This document shows, piece by piece, positions 7,594-15,731 of a stretch of DNA of 64,000 nt. The stretch comes from Scleromatobacter sp038243995 (lineage in GTDB: Bacteria; Pseudomonadota; Gammaproteobacteria; Burkholderiales; Burkholderiaceae_C), in the NCBI GenBank assembly GCA_038243995.1, contig JBBRTV010000002.1, forward strand, positions 124,001-188,000. The letters are read 5' to 3'. A model generated the notes under the pieces. That model was given only the letters and a program-made list of their open reading frames with translations. It did no database searches and was not told where the DNA came from. Position 1 is the stretch's first letter. Each line of letters begins with the position of its first letter. The translations under genes and the position numbers were made by a program.

Positions 7594-9753
7594 TCAGCGA
7601 GCCAGCTTCTGCCACAGGAACGCGAACTGAAGCGTCTGCAGGTCCGCGCGCTGCGCGTTGTCCGCAGCGCCGCCGTGGCCGCCTTCGATGTTCTCGTAGT
7701 AGAGAATGTCGTGGCCCTGTTCGATCATCCGCGCGGCCATCTTGCGCGCATGCCCCGGGTGCACGCGGTCGTCGCGCGTGGAGGTCGTGAACAGGATGGT
7801 CGGGTAGTGCGCATCCTTGCGGACGTTCTGGTACGGGCTGTACCTGGAGATGTAGTCCCATTCGGCCGGGACGTCCGGATTGCCGTACTCGGCCATCCAG
7901 GATGCGCCGGCCAGCAACTTGTTGAAGCGCTTCATGTCGAGCAGCGGCACCTGGCAGCTGACGGCGTTGAAGAGCTCGGGTCGCTGCAGCGCGACAGCGC
8001 CCACCAGCAGTCCGCCGTTGCTCCCGCCCTCGATCCCGAGATGGCGCGGACTGGTGATCCCGCTCGCGATCAGGTCTTCGGCGACCGCCGCGAAGTCGTC
8101 GTAGCTGCGCTGCCTCAGGTCTTTCACCGCGGCCTGGTGCCATGCCGGCCCGAACTCGCCGCCCCCGCGGATGTTGGCCACCACCATCACGCCGCCGAGT
8201 TCGTACCAGGCCTTGCCGAACGAGCCCGAGTACCAAGGCGTCAGCGAGACCTCGAAGCCGCCGTAGCCGTACAGCAGGGTCGGGTTGCTGCCGTCCGCCT
8301 TCGCGTTGCGCGGCCAGACGACGAAGTAGGGCACGCGGGTGCCGTCCTTCGAGGTCGCGAACTTCTGTTCGACGCGCATGCCCGTCGCATCGAAGAACGC
8401 CGGGCGCGACTTGAGCAGTTCGCGTGCGTCGGTGCCGGTGTGGCCGAGGTACAGCGAGTCGGGCGTCAGGAAATCGGTGTAGCTCACGAAATAGGCCTCG
8501 CCGAGAGGATCGTCGGCGATCAGCGGGTCGTGGAGCTCGGTCGTCGAGAGCGCGCCGGGGAAGGGCGCCTCGACCGCGCGCCGCACCCATCCGTCGGCGG
8601 TCGGTTCGATCTCCTCGATGCGTCCGGCGACGTTGTCCAGCACGTTCAGGACGACGCGACGCTGCGTCACCCCGTAACCCGCGAGCGAGCGCGCCGACGT
8701 CGGCGTGAACAGGGCCTCGAAGCGGCGCTCACCTTTCATGTACCCGGCGGCGTCGGTCACGAGCAGCGCGCCGCGCGGCCAGGTCGTGTCGCCGAGCGTC
8801 CAGTCGGAGCGCAGTTCGACCAGCGCGCGCTCGCGCCAGAACGACAGGTTCGCGTCGTCGGGCTTGGCGATCGGCACGAGCGTCGGCGCGGCGCCGGATC
8901 GTTCGAGCAGGAAGGAGCGCGAGTTGTAGAAGTCGATCGAGCGGCTGAACACGGTTCGCTCGAAACCCGGCGTGTGGTCGACCGAGACGCCCGCGGCCAC
9001 GTCCGTCGTCTCGCCTTCGAACATTGTCGTCGCCTCGGCGAGCGGCGTGCCGCGCGACCAGCGCCTGACGATGCGGGGATAGCCCGAGTCGGTCAGGCTG
9101 CCCGGGCCGAAATCGGTCGCGACATAGAGCGTGTTCTCGTCGGCCCAGTCGACGTCGGATTTCGCCTCGGGCAGCACGAAGCCGTCGGCGACGAACCGGC
9201 GCGTGGCGATGTCGTACTCGCGCACGACGTGCGCGTCGGCGCCGCCGCGCGACAGCGTGATCAGGCAGCGTTCGTACTCCGGGCCGAGGCAGTTCGTGCC
9301 CGCCCAGACCCAGTTCTCCTTCTCGGCGCCGGCCAGCGCGTCGAGGTCGATGACCGTTTCCCAGGCCGGATGCGGTTGGCGATATTCGGCCAGCGTCGCG
9401 CGGCGCCAGAGGCCGCGCGGATTCCTGTCGTCGCGCCAGAAGTTGTAGAACCAGTCGCCCCGGCGCACGACGCCGGGGATCTGGTCTTTCGAGTCGAGGA
9501 TCGCGCGCACGGTGTCGCGCGTCCGGTCGAAATCCGGCCACGCCTCGAGCACCTTGCGCGATTGCGCGTTGCGTTCCCTCACCCATGCGAGCGCCCGATC
9601 GCCGAGCACGTCCTCGAGCCACAGGTGCGGGTCGTCGGCGGTCGGGGCGGAGGAGGAATCGGGCATGGGGGCGGAGGCGGACTGAGCCATGGCGGCGGGC
9701 AGCGCGACGACCAGCGAGGCCGCGGCGAACCGGAGTCGGAAGGACTTCATCAT
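7594..9753 (-). CDS. Exported prolyl oligopeptidase family serine peptidase (S9A)
   Basis: 719 residues: a cleavable signal peptide (LVVALPAAMAQS), a seven-bladed propeller region, then an alpha/beta-hydrolase domain. The triad is visible: Ser578 in GGSNGG, Asp662 in TRDDRVHPGH and His693 in GGHGGA. S9A peptidases cut short peptides after proline (or other residues in the protease II branch); the signal peptide places this one in the periplasm. The start pair ATG-ATG (9753/9750) sits only 10 bases from an 18-bp perfect hairpin and lacks a good Shine-Dalgarno sequence, so translation may depend on that structure. The SRPBCC gene lies upstream on the same strand. Confidence 0.93.
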   Translation of the reverse strand: MMKSFRLRFAAASLVVALPAAMAQSASAPMPDSSSAPTADDPHLWLEDVLGDRALAWVRERNAQSRKVLEAWPDFDRTRDTVRAILDSKDQIPGVVRRGDWFYNFWRDDRNPRGLWRRATLAEYRQPHPAWETVIDLDALAGAEKENWVWAGTNCLGPEYERCLITLSRGGADAHVVREYDIATRRFVADGFVLPEAKSDVDWADENTLYVATDFGPGSLTDSGYPRIVRRWSRGTPLAEATTMFEGETTDVAAGVSVDHTPGFERTVFSRSIDFYNSRSFLLERSGAAPTLVPIAKPDDANLSFWRERALVELRSDWTLGDTTWPRGALLVTDAAGYMKGERRFEALFTPTSARSLAGYGVTQRRVVLNVLDNVAGRIEEIEPTADGWVRRAVEAPFPGALSTTELHDPLIADDPLGEAYFVSYTDFLTPDSLYLGHTGTDARELLKSRPAFFDATGMRVEQKFATSKDGTRVPYFVVWPRNAKADGSNPTLLYGYGGFEVSLTPWYSGSFGKAWYELGGVMVVANIRGGGEFGPAWHQAAVKDLRQRSYDDFAAVAEDLIASGITSPRHLGIEGGSNGGLLVGAVALQRPELFNAVSCQVPLLDMKRFNKLLAGASWMAEYGNPDVPAEWDYISRYSPYQNVRKDAHYPTILFTTSTRDDRVHPGHARKMAARMIEQGHDILYYENIEGGHGGAADNAQRADLQTLQFAFLWQKLAR

Positions 9754-9763
9754 CGCAGAGGGG

Positions 9764-9803
9764 CCCCGGGAGGGGGCGGCCGACGGGCCGCCCCCTCCCG
9801 GGG
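9764..9803. terminator. 18-bp perfect GC-only hairpin between SRPBCC and S9 peptidase genes
   Basis: Arms 9764-9781 and 9786-9803 are perfectly complementary (left arm CCCCGGGAGGGGGCGGCC) around a 4-base loop. It fills almost the whole gap between the stop of the SRPBCC gene (9808) and the start of the peptidase gene (9753). Neither side has a long T-run, so it could be a terminator, an mRNA processing or stabilising structure, or one copy of a dispersed palindromic element (its core 17-mer recurs at 4571). Confidence 0.6.
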
Positions 9804-9807
9804 TTAT

Positions 9808-10338
9808 TCAGGGCCGTTCGGCGAGCGTCTTCAGGTTCGCGAGCCCGGCGTCGAAATCGGGGCCGACCATCCGGTCCATCGCGAGCGCCATGTAGTGCAT
9901 GAGCGGATTCTTGCCGAGGTCGCCGGTATTTGTCCACGTCACGCGCGTTCCGGCGCCCTCCGGCGTCATCCGGATCTCGCCGGTCGAGGTCGCTTCGACA
10001 TCGGGAAAGTAGAGCGTGTAAGTGAAACCCCGGAGCGGGTCGGCCGTGACGAAGGTCATCCGGCCCTGGCCCTCCGTCTTGCTGTTCCAGGACCAACCGG
10101 CCCCGACGCCTTCGGACGGGCCGAAGAACGTCATCGCCATCGCGGGATCGCGCCGGTTCCACATCGACCACTCCTGCCAGCGCCGGGGAGTCGCGACGAA
10201 GGGGTAGATGCGCTGCGGCGGCGCCGCGATCAACAGGCTGCGTTCGACGTGGTACAGCGACGGTACGAAGAAGCCTCCCGCCGCGACGAGGAACACGACC
10301 AGCACCAGTCCGCCGGCAATTCGCAACAGCCATCGCAT
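9808..10338 (-). CDS. Membrane-anchored SRPBCC (START-like) family protein
   Basis: 176 residues. An N-terminal membrane helix (LLRIAGGLVLVVFLVAAGGFF) is followed by a SRPBCC fold with the typical opening VERSLLIAAPPQRIYPFVATPRRWQEWSMW and a closing long helix. Such proteins hold hydrophobic ligands in a deep cavity; the ligand here is unknown. It diverges from the oligopeptidase A gene (184-base gap) and precedes the S9 peptidase gene, separated only by the large hairpin. Confidence 0.8.
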   Translation of the reverse strand: MRWLLRIAGGLVLVVFLVAAGGFFVPSLYHVERSLLIAAPPQRIYPFVATPRRWQEWSMWNRRDPAMAMTFFGPSEGVGAGWSWNSKTEGQGRMTFVTADPLRGFTYTLYFPDVEATSTGEIRMTPEGAGTRVTWTNTGDLGKNPLMHYMALAMDRMVGPDFDAGLANLKTLAERP

Positions 10339-10522
10339 GGATCAATCTCCTCTCGGTGAACGGGGGTGCGCGCGGGCCCGTATCCTTCCCGCTGTCGCGG
10401 GTGTACGACGCTGGCATCATCGCCGGCTTCGCCCCGACGATACAACTGCGAATTGCCCGGACTGCGGCGGTTCGCGGCCGGTGCCCCGAATCTTTCCTCG
10501 ATCCCGCCTCCCGAGAACCCCC

Positions 10523-12619
10523 ATGACCGCCACCAACCCCCTGCTTGCCGATTGGAAGACACCGTTCGGCCTGCCTCCCTTCGACAGCATCCGCGCGGCC
10601 GATTTCGCGCCGGCTTTCGAGGCCGCGATGAAGGCGCAACGCGACGAGGTCGAGGCGATCGCCGCGCAGGTCGCCGCGCCGGACTTCGACAACACGGTCG
10701 CCGCATTCGATCGCAGCGGCCGCCTGCTGTCGCGCATCGAGGCGGCGTTCCATGCGCTGGCGGCGTCGCACACCTCGCCCGAAATCCAGGCGGCGCAGCG
10801 CGAGCTGGCCGCGCCGCTGGCTGCGCACGAGAGCGCCGTGATGATGGACGCGGGCCTGTTCGCGCGGCTCGATACCGTCCACACGGCCCGGCACGAGCTC
10901 GCACTGGAGGCCGAATCGCTGCGCCTCGTCGAACGCCTGCACGTCGATTTCGTGCGATCGGGTGCACGCCTCGCGCCCGCAAAGCAGGCGCGCTACGCGC
11001 AGATCATGGAACGCCTCGCGCAGCTGACCACCCGGTTTGCGCAGAACGTGCTCGCCGACGAGGCCGGCTTCCAGCTCGAACTCCAGGGCGACGAGCTCGA
11101 CGGCCTGCCGTCGTTCGTGCGCGCGGCCGCGCGCCAGGCCGCGAGCGACCGGGGCCTGGGCGAAGCGGCCCACGTGGTCACCCTGTCGCGCTCGCTGATC
11201 GTGCCGTTCCTGACCTTCTCCACACGACGCGAATTGCGCGAGCGCGCCTGGAAGGCCTGGGTCGGCCGCGGCGAGAACGCGGGCGAGACCGACAACCGCG
11301 AGGTCGCGCGCGAGATCCTGCGCCTGCGCCAGGAGCAGGCCTGGCTGCATGGCCACCCGAGCTACGCCGACTTTGCGCTGGCCAACACGATGGCGGGCAA
11401 TATCGCGTCGGTCAACACGCTGCTGGACGACGTGTACGGACGCGCCCTCGACGCCCTGCAGGGCGAGCGCGAGGCCGTGCACGAAAGCCTTCGCGCGGCC
11501 GGCGTGGCGGGCCCGATGATGGCCTGGGACTGGCGCTTCGGCTCCGAGCGCGTGCGTCAGGCTCGCTATGCGTTCGACGACGGCGAGGTCAAGCCCTACT
11601 TCTCGCTCGACCGCATGGTGCAGGCCGCGTTCGACTGCGCGCACCGGCTGTTCGGCATCCGCCTCGTGCGCAACGACACGATCCCGGTCTATCACCCCGA
11701 CGTCGTCGCGTACGAAGTGCACGACGTCGGAGCGCCCGGCAACGGCGACGTGGCGCCGACCGGAGGCCGGCTCCTCGGCATCTTCCTGCACGACAACTTC
11801 GCCCGCCAGACCAAGCGCTCCGGCGCATGGATGAGCGCGCTGCGCTGGCAGTGCCGCAACGGCGGAGTCGACCTGCCGGTCATCATGAACAACAACAACT
11901 TCGCGAAGGGCGCGCCGGGCGAGCCGACGCTGCTGAGCTTCGACGACGCCCGCACGCTGTTCCACGAGTTCGGCCACGGCCTGCACGGCCTGCTGTCCGA
12001 CGTGACGTTCCAGCGCCTGTCGGGAACCAACGTGCTGCGCGACTTCGTCGAGCTGCCGTCGCAGCTCTTCGAGCACTGGCTGCTCGAGCCCGAGGTCATC
12101 GCGCGGCATGCCCGCCACTGGCAGAGCGGCGCACCGATTCCCGAGTCGCTGGTGCGTCGCCTGCAGGAGTCGCGACGCTGGGGCCAGGCCTACGAGACGG
12201 TGCGCTATGCGGGCAGCGCGCTGGTCGACATGGCGGTGCATTCGCGCCGCGACAAGGAGCCGCCCGCCGACCTGTGCGAGTTCGAATCCGCGACGCTCGC
12301 GCGGCTGAACCTGCCGCCCGAGGTGGGCGTCAATCACCGCCTGCTGCACTTCCAGCACCTGTTCTCCGGCTCGAGCTACGCGGCCGGCTACTACGTCTAC
12401 CTGTGGGCCGAAGTGCTAGACGCCGACGCCTTCGACGCGTTCAGGGAGGCGGGCAGCGCGTTCGATCCCGAGGTCGCCGCGCGACTGCGCCGCTGCATCT
12501 ACGGCGCGGGCGACAGCATCGCGCCGCAGCAGGCCTACGCGGCATTCCGCGGGCGCATGCCTTCCATCGAACCGCTGCTGCGCAAGCGCGGGCTGCTGCC
12601 GGAAGACGTCGTCTACTGA
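10523..12619 (+). CDS. prlC: Oligopeptidase A, M3 family zinc metallopeptidase
   Basis: 698 residues, matching oligopeptidase A (about 680). The zinc site is LFHEFGHGLHG (His481-Glu482-...-His485), with the third ligand expected in the FVELPSQLFEHW segment. N-terminus NPLLADWKTPFGLPPFDSI is typical. The enzyme degrades short cytosolic peptides, including signal-peptide remnants. Start at ATG 10523 follows a frame open much further upstream, but the preceding translation is not protein-like. It is convergent with the SnoaL-like gene at 12671. Confidence 0.93.
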   Translation: MTATNPLLADWKTPFGLPPFDSIRAADFAPAFEAAMKAQRDEVEAIAAQVAAPDFDNTVAAFDRSGRLLSRIEAAFHALAASHTSPEIQAAQRELAAPLAAHESAVMMDAGLFARLDTVHTARHELALEAESLRLVERLHVDFVRSGARLAPAKQARYAQIMERLAQLTTRFAQNVLADEAGFQLELQGDELDGLPSFVRAAARQAASDRGLGEAAHVVTLSRSLIVPFLTFSTRRELRERAWKAWVGRGENAGETDNREVAREILRLRQEQAWLHGHPSYADFALANTMAGNIASVNTLLDDVYGRALDALQGEREAVHESLRAAGVAGPMMAWDWRFGSERVRQARYAFDDGEVKPYFSLDRMVQAAFDCAHRLFGIRLVRNDTIPVYHPDVVAYEVHDVGAPGNGDVAPTGGRLLGIFLHDNFARQTKRSGAWMSALRWQCRNGGVDLPVIMNNNNFAKGAPGEPTLLSFDDARTLFHEFGHGLHGLLSDVTFQRLSGTNVLRDFVELPSQLFEHWLLEPEVIARHARHWQSGAPIPESLVRRLQESRRWGQAYETVRYAGSALVDMAVHSRRDKEPPADLCEFESATLARLNLPPEVGVNHRLLHFQHLFSGSSYAAGYYVYLWAEVLDADAFDAFREAGSAFDPEVAARLRRCIYGAGDSIAPQQAYAAFRGRMPSIEPLLRKRGLLPEDVVY

Positions 12620-12670
12620 CCGGTGGCGCGATGCGGATCCGCGTCGCGCGTCCGGCCTGCCCTTGCCGAT

Positions 12671-13159
12671 TCACTTCGGCGGCGGCGGGCACTCGCACGC
12701 ATCGACGCCCTGGTCGACGACAACGCGCCAGTGGCCGTCGGCGTCCTTGCGCCAGATGCTCGTGAAGCGTGACACCATCCGGCCGTCGGGCGTTCGCACC
12801 GGACCGGTCGACAACGCGGTGCGACCGTCGGCGGCCACCGTGACCGCGTCGGGGGCCCACGAGAACGGCGGTAGCGGACCATCGAAGAAGTGGCGCCAGT
12901 TGTTCACGACCTCGGCCCGCCCGAGGCGCAGCGCGGCGCCGCGAAAGACCGCATCCTCGGCGACGAAATCGGCGAAGCGATCGATCTGGCGGTCGGCCAG
13001 CGTCTTCGCGAAAGCGGTCTCGGCTGCCATGACCTGCTGCGCCACGGCCTCCAGGTCCGCGGACGTCAAGGGTGCCGGTGCGGCGCCCGCGGCCATCGCG
13101 AAGGCGCCGATCAGGAAGCCCGGCAGGGTGGTGCGAAACGGACGAGGAAGCGGCGGCAT
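12671..13159 (-). CDS. Exported NTF2/SnoaL-like (DUF4440-type) protein
   Basis: 162 residues: signal peptide (PGFLIGAFAMAAGAAPA) followed by an NTF2-like cone fold with the pattern VMAAETAFAKTLADRQIDRFADFVAEDAVF written over two helices and a strand, then RFTSIWRKDADGHWRVVVDQG. The fold binds small molecules or acts as a simple isomerase/hydrolase; no catalytic residue can be assigned. Start at ATG 13159 is chosen because the signal peptide begins there; the frame extends to 13225 without support. Confidence 0.75.
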   Translation of the reverse strand: MPPLPRPFRTTLPGFLIGAFAMAAGAAPAPLTSADLEAVAQQVMAAETAFAKTLADRQIDRFADFVAEDAVFRGAALRLGRAEVVNNWRHFFDGPLPPFSWAPDAVTVAADGRTALSTGPVRTPDGRMVSRFTSIWRKDADGHWRVVVDQGVDACECPPPPK

Positions 13160-13306
13160 GGCGGAAGCCTGATCGGGCGGGCGATGATCCGTATTCTGGA
13201 CGTCCCGCGCCGCCGCGCCGCTCACGCTTTCCGCGCTTGACAGCGGGCCCTGTCGGGGCGCACAGTCGCCGCATCTTTCAACCGCATGTTCCTGCAGGAG
13301 GTCGCC

Positions 13307-13375
13307 ATGGAGACTGTCATCGTCAGCGCGTCGGCTCTCATGCGGTCACGGTCGTCGAAGGTTCTCGGCCACTGA
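13307..13375 (+). CDS. Candidate 22-residue small protein or leader peptide
   Basis: ATG at 13307 is preceded by AGGAGG with a 5-base spacer, the best ribosome binding site in this part of the window. It encodes METVIVSASALMRSRSSKVL plus two residues before TGA. A GC-rich hairpin follows 4 bases after the stop, giving a complete small transcription unit layout. The first eight residues (METVIVSA) also resemble the amino terminus of thiolases, so a decayed remnant of such a gene is an alternative. No family recognised. Confidence 0.35.
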   Translation: METVIVSASALMRSRSSKVLGH

Positions 13376-13379
13376 TCCC

Positions 13380-13404
13380 GCGCGTCCCCGTTCGCGGGAC
13401 GCGC
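13380..13404 (+). terminator. Hairpin after the 22-codon ORF
   Basis: Perfect 9-bp inverted repeat GCGCGTCCC / GGGACGCGC with a 7-base loop, 4 bases after the TGA of the small ORF. No T-tract follows, so a rho-independent terminator is only possible, not secure. Confidence 0.4.
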
Positions 13405-13548
13405 AGGAAACTCCTTCTCGAGGGAGTCGTGCCGCCACCCCCGGCGTGATGCCCGGGCCCGACCTAACGGGCTCGATGCGCGTCATGCCGACTGCATCCG
13501 ATTCCGGCGCCTACACACCACGCAGGCCTTGACCGTGCAAGGCTTTCA

Positions 13549-13579
13549 CTCGCCATGGCGCCTGCCGCGCCATGGCGAG
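13549..13579. promoter_or_regulatory. Perfect 13-bp inverted repeat upstream of rsgA
   Basis: CTCGCCATGGCGC (13549-13561) and its exact complement (13567-13579) flank a 5-base loop, 75 bases before the rsgA start. Each arm contains the palindrome GCGCCATGGCG-like core with an NcoI-type CCATGG. It could be an operator, a leader hairpin or a terminator of a transcript coming from the left; no T-run follows. Confidence 0.5.
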
Positions 13580-13654
13580 GCTGCGGCCTGCGCCGAGTGG
13601 CGCGCAAGCCGACCCTCGAAATGCTCTTCGAGGCGCGAACGGACTCGCAAACCC

Positions 13655-14764
13655 ATGCAAGACTCCATCGATCTGCGCGCATTGCGCGACATCGGACTCA
13701 ATCACGACGTGGTACAGGCGGCACTCGCCTGCCCGCGGCCCGACACTGCACGACTCGCTCGCATCGTCGAGATCCAGCGCGACCACCTGGTCGTCCACGA
13801 CGGCGTCACCCCGCACGAGGCGGTGCCGTGGCCCACGCTGCGGCTGGCGCTCGAATTCAAACGCGACGCGCTGGTCGTCGGCGACTGGGTATGGTGGCAG
13901 CGCGGCACCGAAGGCGACCGCGGCTGGGCCGTCGCGCGCGTCGCGCCGTACAACCGGCTGACGCGCCGCGATCCGGCCGGAGGTCGCCAGGGCCTCGTGG
14001 CCAACATCGACACGGCCTGGCTGGTGATGGGCCTCGACCACGACTTCAACCTGCGCCGCCTCGACCGCTTTCTCGTCCTGGCCCATTCGGCGGCCGTGGG
14101 GTCGGTGATCGTGCTGACGAAGGCCGATCGCTGCGACGATCCGGCCGCGGCGATCGCGCGCGTGCAAGCGCACGTCGGCGGTGGGCGCGCGTCCGGCGCG
14201 GGCGTGGGCGCGGCCCCCGCGGTCGTGGCGGTCGTGGCGGTCGACGGCCGGTCGACCTCCGCAGCCCCCGCGCTGCAGGGCTGGCTGGTGCGCGGCCGCA
14301 CGCTCGTCATGCTGGGCTCCAGCGGCGCCGGCAAGACAACCCTGGCGAACACACTGACAGGCGCCGCCGGCACGACGAACGCAGTGCGCTCAGTCGACGG
14401 ACGCGGCCAGCACACGACGACGGTGCGCACGCTGGCGCGGACGCCCCAGGGTGCCTGCCTGATCGATACCCCCGGGCTGCGTCAACTGTGGCTGGACGCC
14501 GACGCCGAGATCCTGCGGGGTGCGTTCCCGGAGATCGGCGCGCTCGCGCTGCAGTGCCGATATCGGAATTGCCGGCACGCGAGCGAGCCCGGGTGCGCGG
14601 TGCGCGAGCAGGTCGCGCCCGAGCGGCTCAGGAGCTTCCAGAAGTTGCTGCGCGAGGCCAGGCGCGAACAGCTCGACGTGTTCGACCGGCGACGTCAGCG
14701 AGCCGTCTACAAGCAGCGTACGCACGCCGCCCGCGACCGCCAGCTCGAGAAGTTCGGGCGATGA
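13655..14764 (+). CDS. rsgA: Ribosome small-subunit-dependent GTPase A
   Basis: 369 residues. Circularly permuted GTPase with an N-terminal OB-fold (about 25-100), G4 motif TKAD, G1 P-loop GSSGAGKTT (Lys227), G3 DTPGLRQ and a C-terminal zinc knuckle (CRYRNCRH...GC). RsgA assists late 30S maturation and leaves the subunit on GTP hydrolysis. Start at ATG 13655 (MQDSIDLRALRDIG) is where the protein-like sequence begins; the frame extends to 13529 without homology. In place of the usual short G-domain spacer there is a Gly/Ala/Val-rich insert (around residues 175-205). Confidence 0.93.
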   Translation: MQDSIDLRALRDIGLNHDVVQAALACPRPDTARLARIVEIQRDHLVVHDGVTPHEAVPWPTLRLALEFKRDALVVGDWVWWQRGTEGDRGWAVARVAPYNRLTRRDPAGGRQGLVANIDTAWLVMGLDHDFNLRRLDRFLVLAHSAAVGSVIVLTKADRCDDPAAAIARVQAHVGGGRASGAGVGAAPAVVAVVAVDGRSTSAAPALQGWLVRGRTLVMLGSSGAGKTTLANTLTGAAGTTNAVRSVDGRGQHTTTVRTLARTPQGACLIDTPGLRQLWLDADAEILRGAFPEIGALALQCRYRNCRHASEPGCAVREQVAPERLRSFQKLLREARREQLDVFDRRRQRAVYKQRTHAARDRQLEKFGR

Positions 14765-14811
14765 CGCGCGAGCGCGCGCAGGCGCGCCCGCCTTCAACCC
14801 GCCGCGTGGGC

Positions 14812-15300
14812 TCAGGCGGCGGCCAGCAGCGGTTTCAGGATCTCGCCCTGCACGCTGCGGGCCGCGCCGAAGCCCGATACCTGGCGTGCGGTGGACAACT
14901 GAAGCGCCACGAAATCGAAGTCGAGCATCGCATTGAGCGGACCGCTGTCGGGATAGCGATCGATGAAGGCGGCACGGCACGCCTGCCATTCGGTACTTCC
15001 GCTCACCATGAATTCGGCGCGGCCCTGGAGCGTCAGTCGCGGCAGCGACGACGATGGCAGATCGGTGACTTCGGTGGCGATCACCAGCATCGAGACCCGC
15101 GGATCCTCGCGCATGTGCTCCGCGTGGGGTGCGAGGCTCGCGACCTGGAGTACCACGCGACCGGTACCCGATTCGATGGCGTATGGAACCATCGATACGT
15201 AGGGATTGCCGTCGGGTTGCAGGGTGCCGAGGGCGGCCACCCGCTGGCCCAGCAAGATGGACAGAAGTTCCTGGTCGAGCCTGGACTCGTATTCGCTCAT
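14812..15300 (-). CDS. HugZ-type pyridoxamine 5'-phosphate oxidase fold protein
   Basis: 162 residues with the split-barrel flavin-binding fold of HugZ/PNPOx-like proteins: LLGQRVAALGTLQPDGNPYVSMVPYAI, DPRVSMLVI and RLTLQGRAEFM. Characterised HugZ proteins degrade haem; others of this fold bind FMN or F420. The C-terminal haem-ligating His segment of Helicobacter HugZ is not obvious, so the reaction is uncertain. It is convergent with rsgA. Confidence 0.8.
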   Translation of the reverse strand: MSEYESRLDQELLSILLGQRVAALGTLQPDGNPYVSMVPYAIESGTGRVVLQVASLAPHAEHMREDPRVSMLVIATEVTDLPSSSLPRLTLQGRAEFMVSGSTEWQACRAAFIDRYPDSGPLNAMLDFDFVALQLSTARQVSGFGAARSVQGEILKPLLAAA

Positions 15301-15731
15301 GGCGCAGTTCGTCTCCCGGGGCGCTCGCGTTCGCCCGCGTTGTTTGGCGAGTGGCCGCCGCGCAGGCGCGTTGCGACCGTATCCCTCATGTTTTTTTTCC
15401 AGCGGAAGAGAACTGCAGTCGTGCGTCGCGCCGTGGCGCGTCGTAGCTCTTCATGCCTCTCGTGGCGGTTGCTGCCTGCTCTCTGGTTCGCTAGCACTGA
15501 ATTGTTACAAGCAACTCAATACGTGCTTAAACCATAGCGAAAAGCGCAAGTCCGGGCAATAGCTCGGCGGCAGTGAATACGTTCATAAGCGTGTGCGAAT
15601 AGGCAATGTGGCACCCGCAAGAACGAAAATGGCCGCCCGGGTGGGCGGCCATGGAAATTGACCGGGCGATCAGCGAGCACTCAGGCACGCCGGAGCGGCC
15701 TGCGCGTCATCGCCGCGCGGCGATGAATCTC
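15301..15731. other. 431-base gap between hugZ-like and helicase genes
   Basis: No gene seen. The segment 15480-15625 is clearly AT-richer than its surroundings and is the likely site of the leftward promoter for the HugZ-like gene. A run of eight T lies at 15391-15398. The right end carries the terminator of the helicase gene (15629-15652). Confidence 0.5.
15629..15652 (-). terminator. Rho-independent terminator of the DEAD-box helicase gene
   Basis: Perfect 10-bp stem ATGGCCGCCC / GGGCGGCCAT with a 4-base loop. Read leftward the stem is followed by TTTTC, and it lies 80 bases after the helicase stop codon. Confidence 0.8.

Larger units (their letters stand above)
13160..13654. other. 495-base gap upstream of rsgA with hairpins and one small ORF
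   Basis: No full-length gene is visible. The stretch contains a 22-codon ORF with a strong ribosome binding site (13307-13375), a 9-bp inverted repeat just after it (13380-13404) and a perfect 13-bp inverted repeat closer to rsgA (13549-13579). The leftward SnoaL-like gene must have its promoter at the left end. Confidence 0.5.

Noticed and set aside
7345..10359. A 1004-codon plus-strand frame opposite the GNAT, S9 peptidase and SRPBCC genes
   Set aside because: The minus-strand genes show catalytic motifs and signal peptides; the plus-strand translation does not resemble protein.
8729..12358. A 1209-codon open frame on the minus strand across the peptidase and oligopeptidase genes
   Set aside because: It is antisense to prlC and in another frame of the S9 peptidase gene; its translation is Arg/Gly/Ala/Asp-rich with no domain. 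Long spurious frames are expected at this GC content.
15391..15398. Run of eight T as a rho-independent terminator
   Set aside because: No stable GC stem lies directly before it on either strand; the clear terminator of the neighbouring gene is at 15629-15652.
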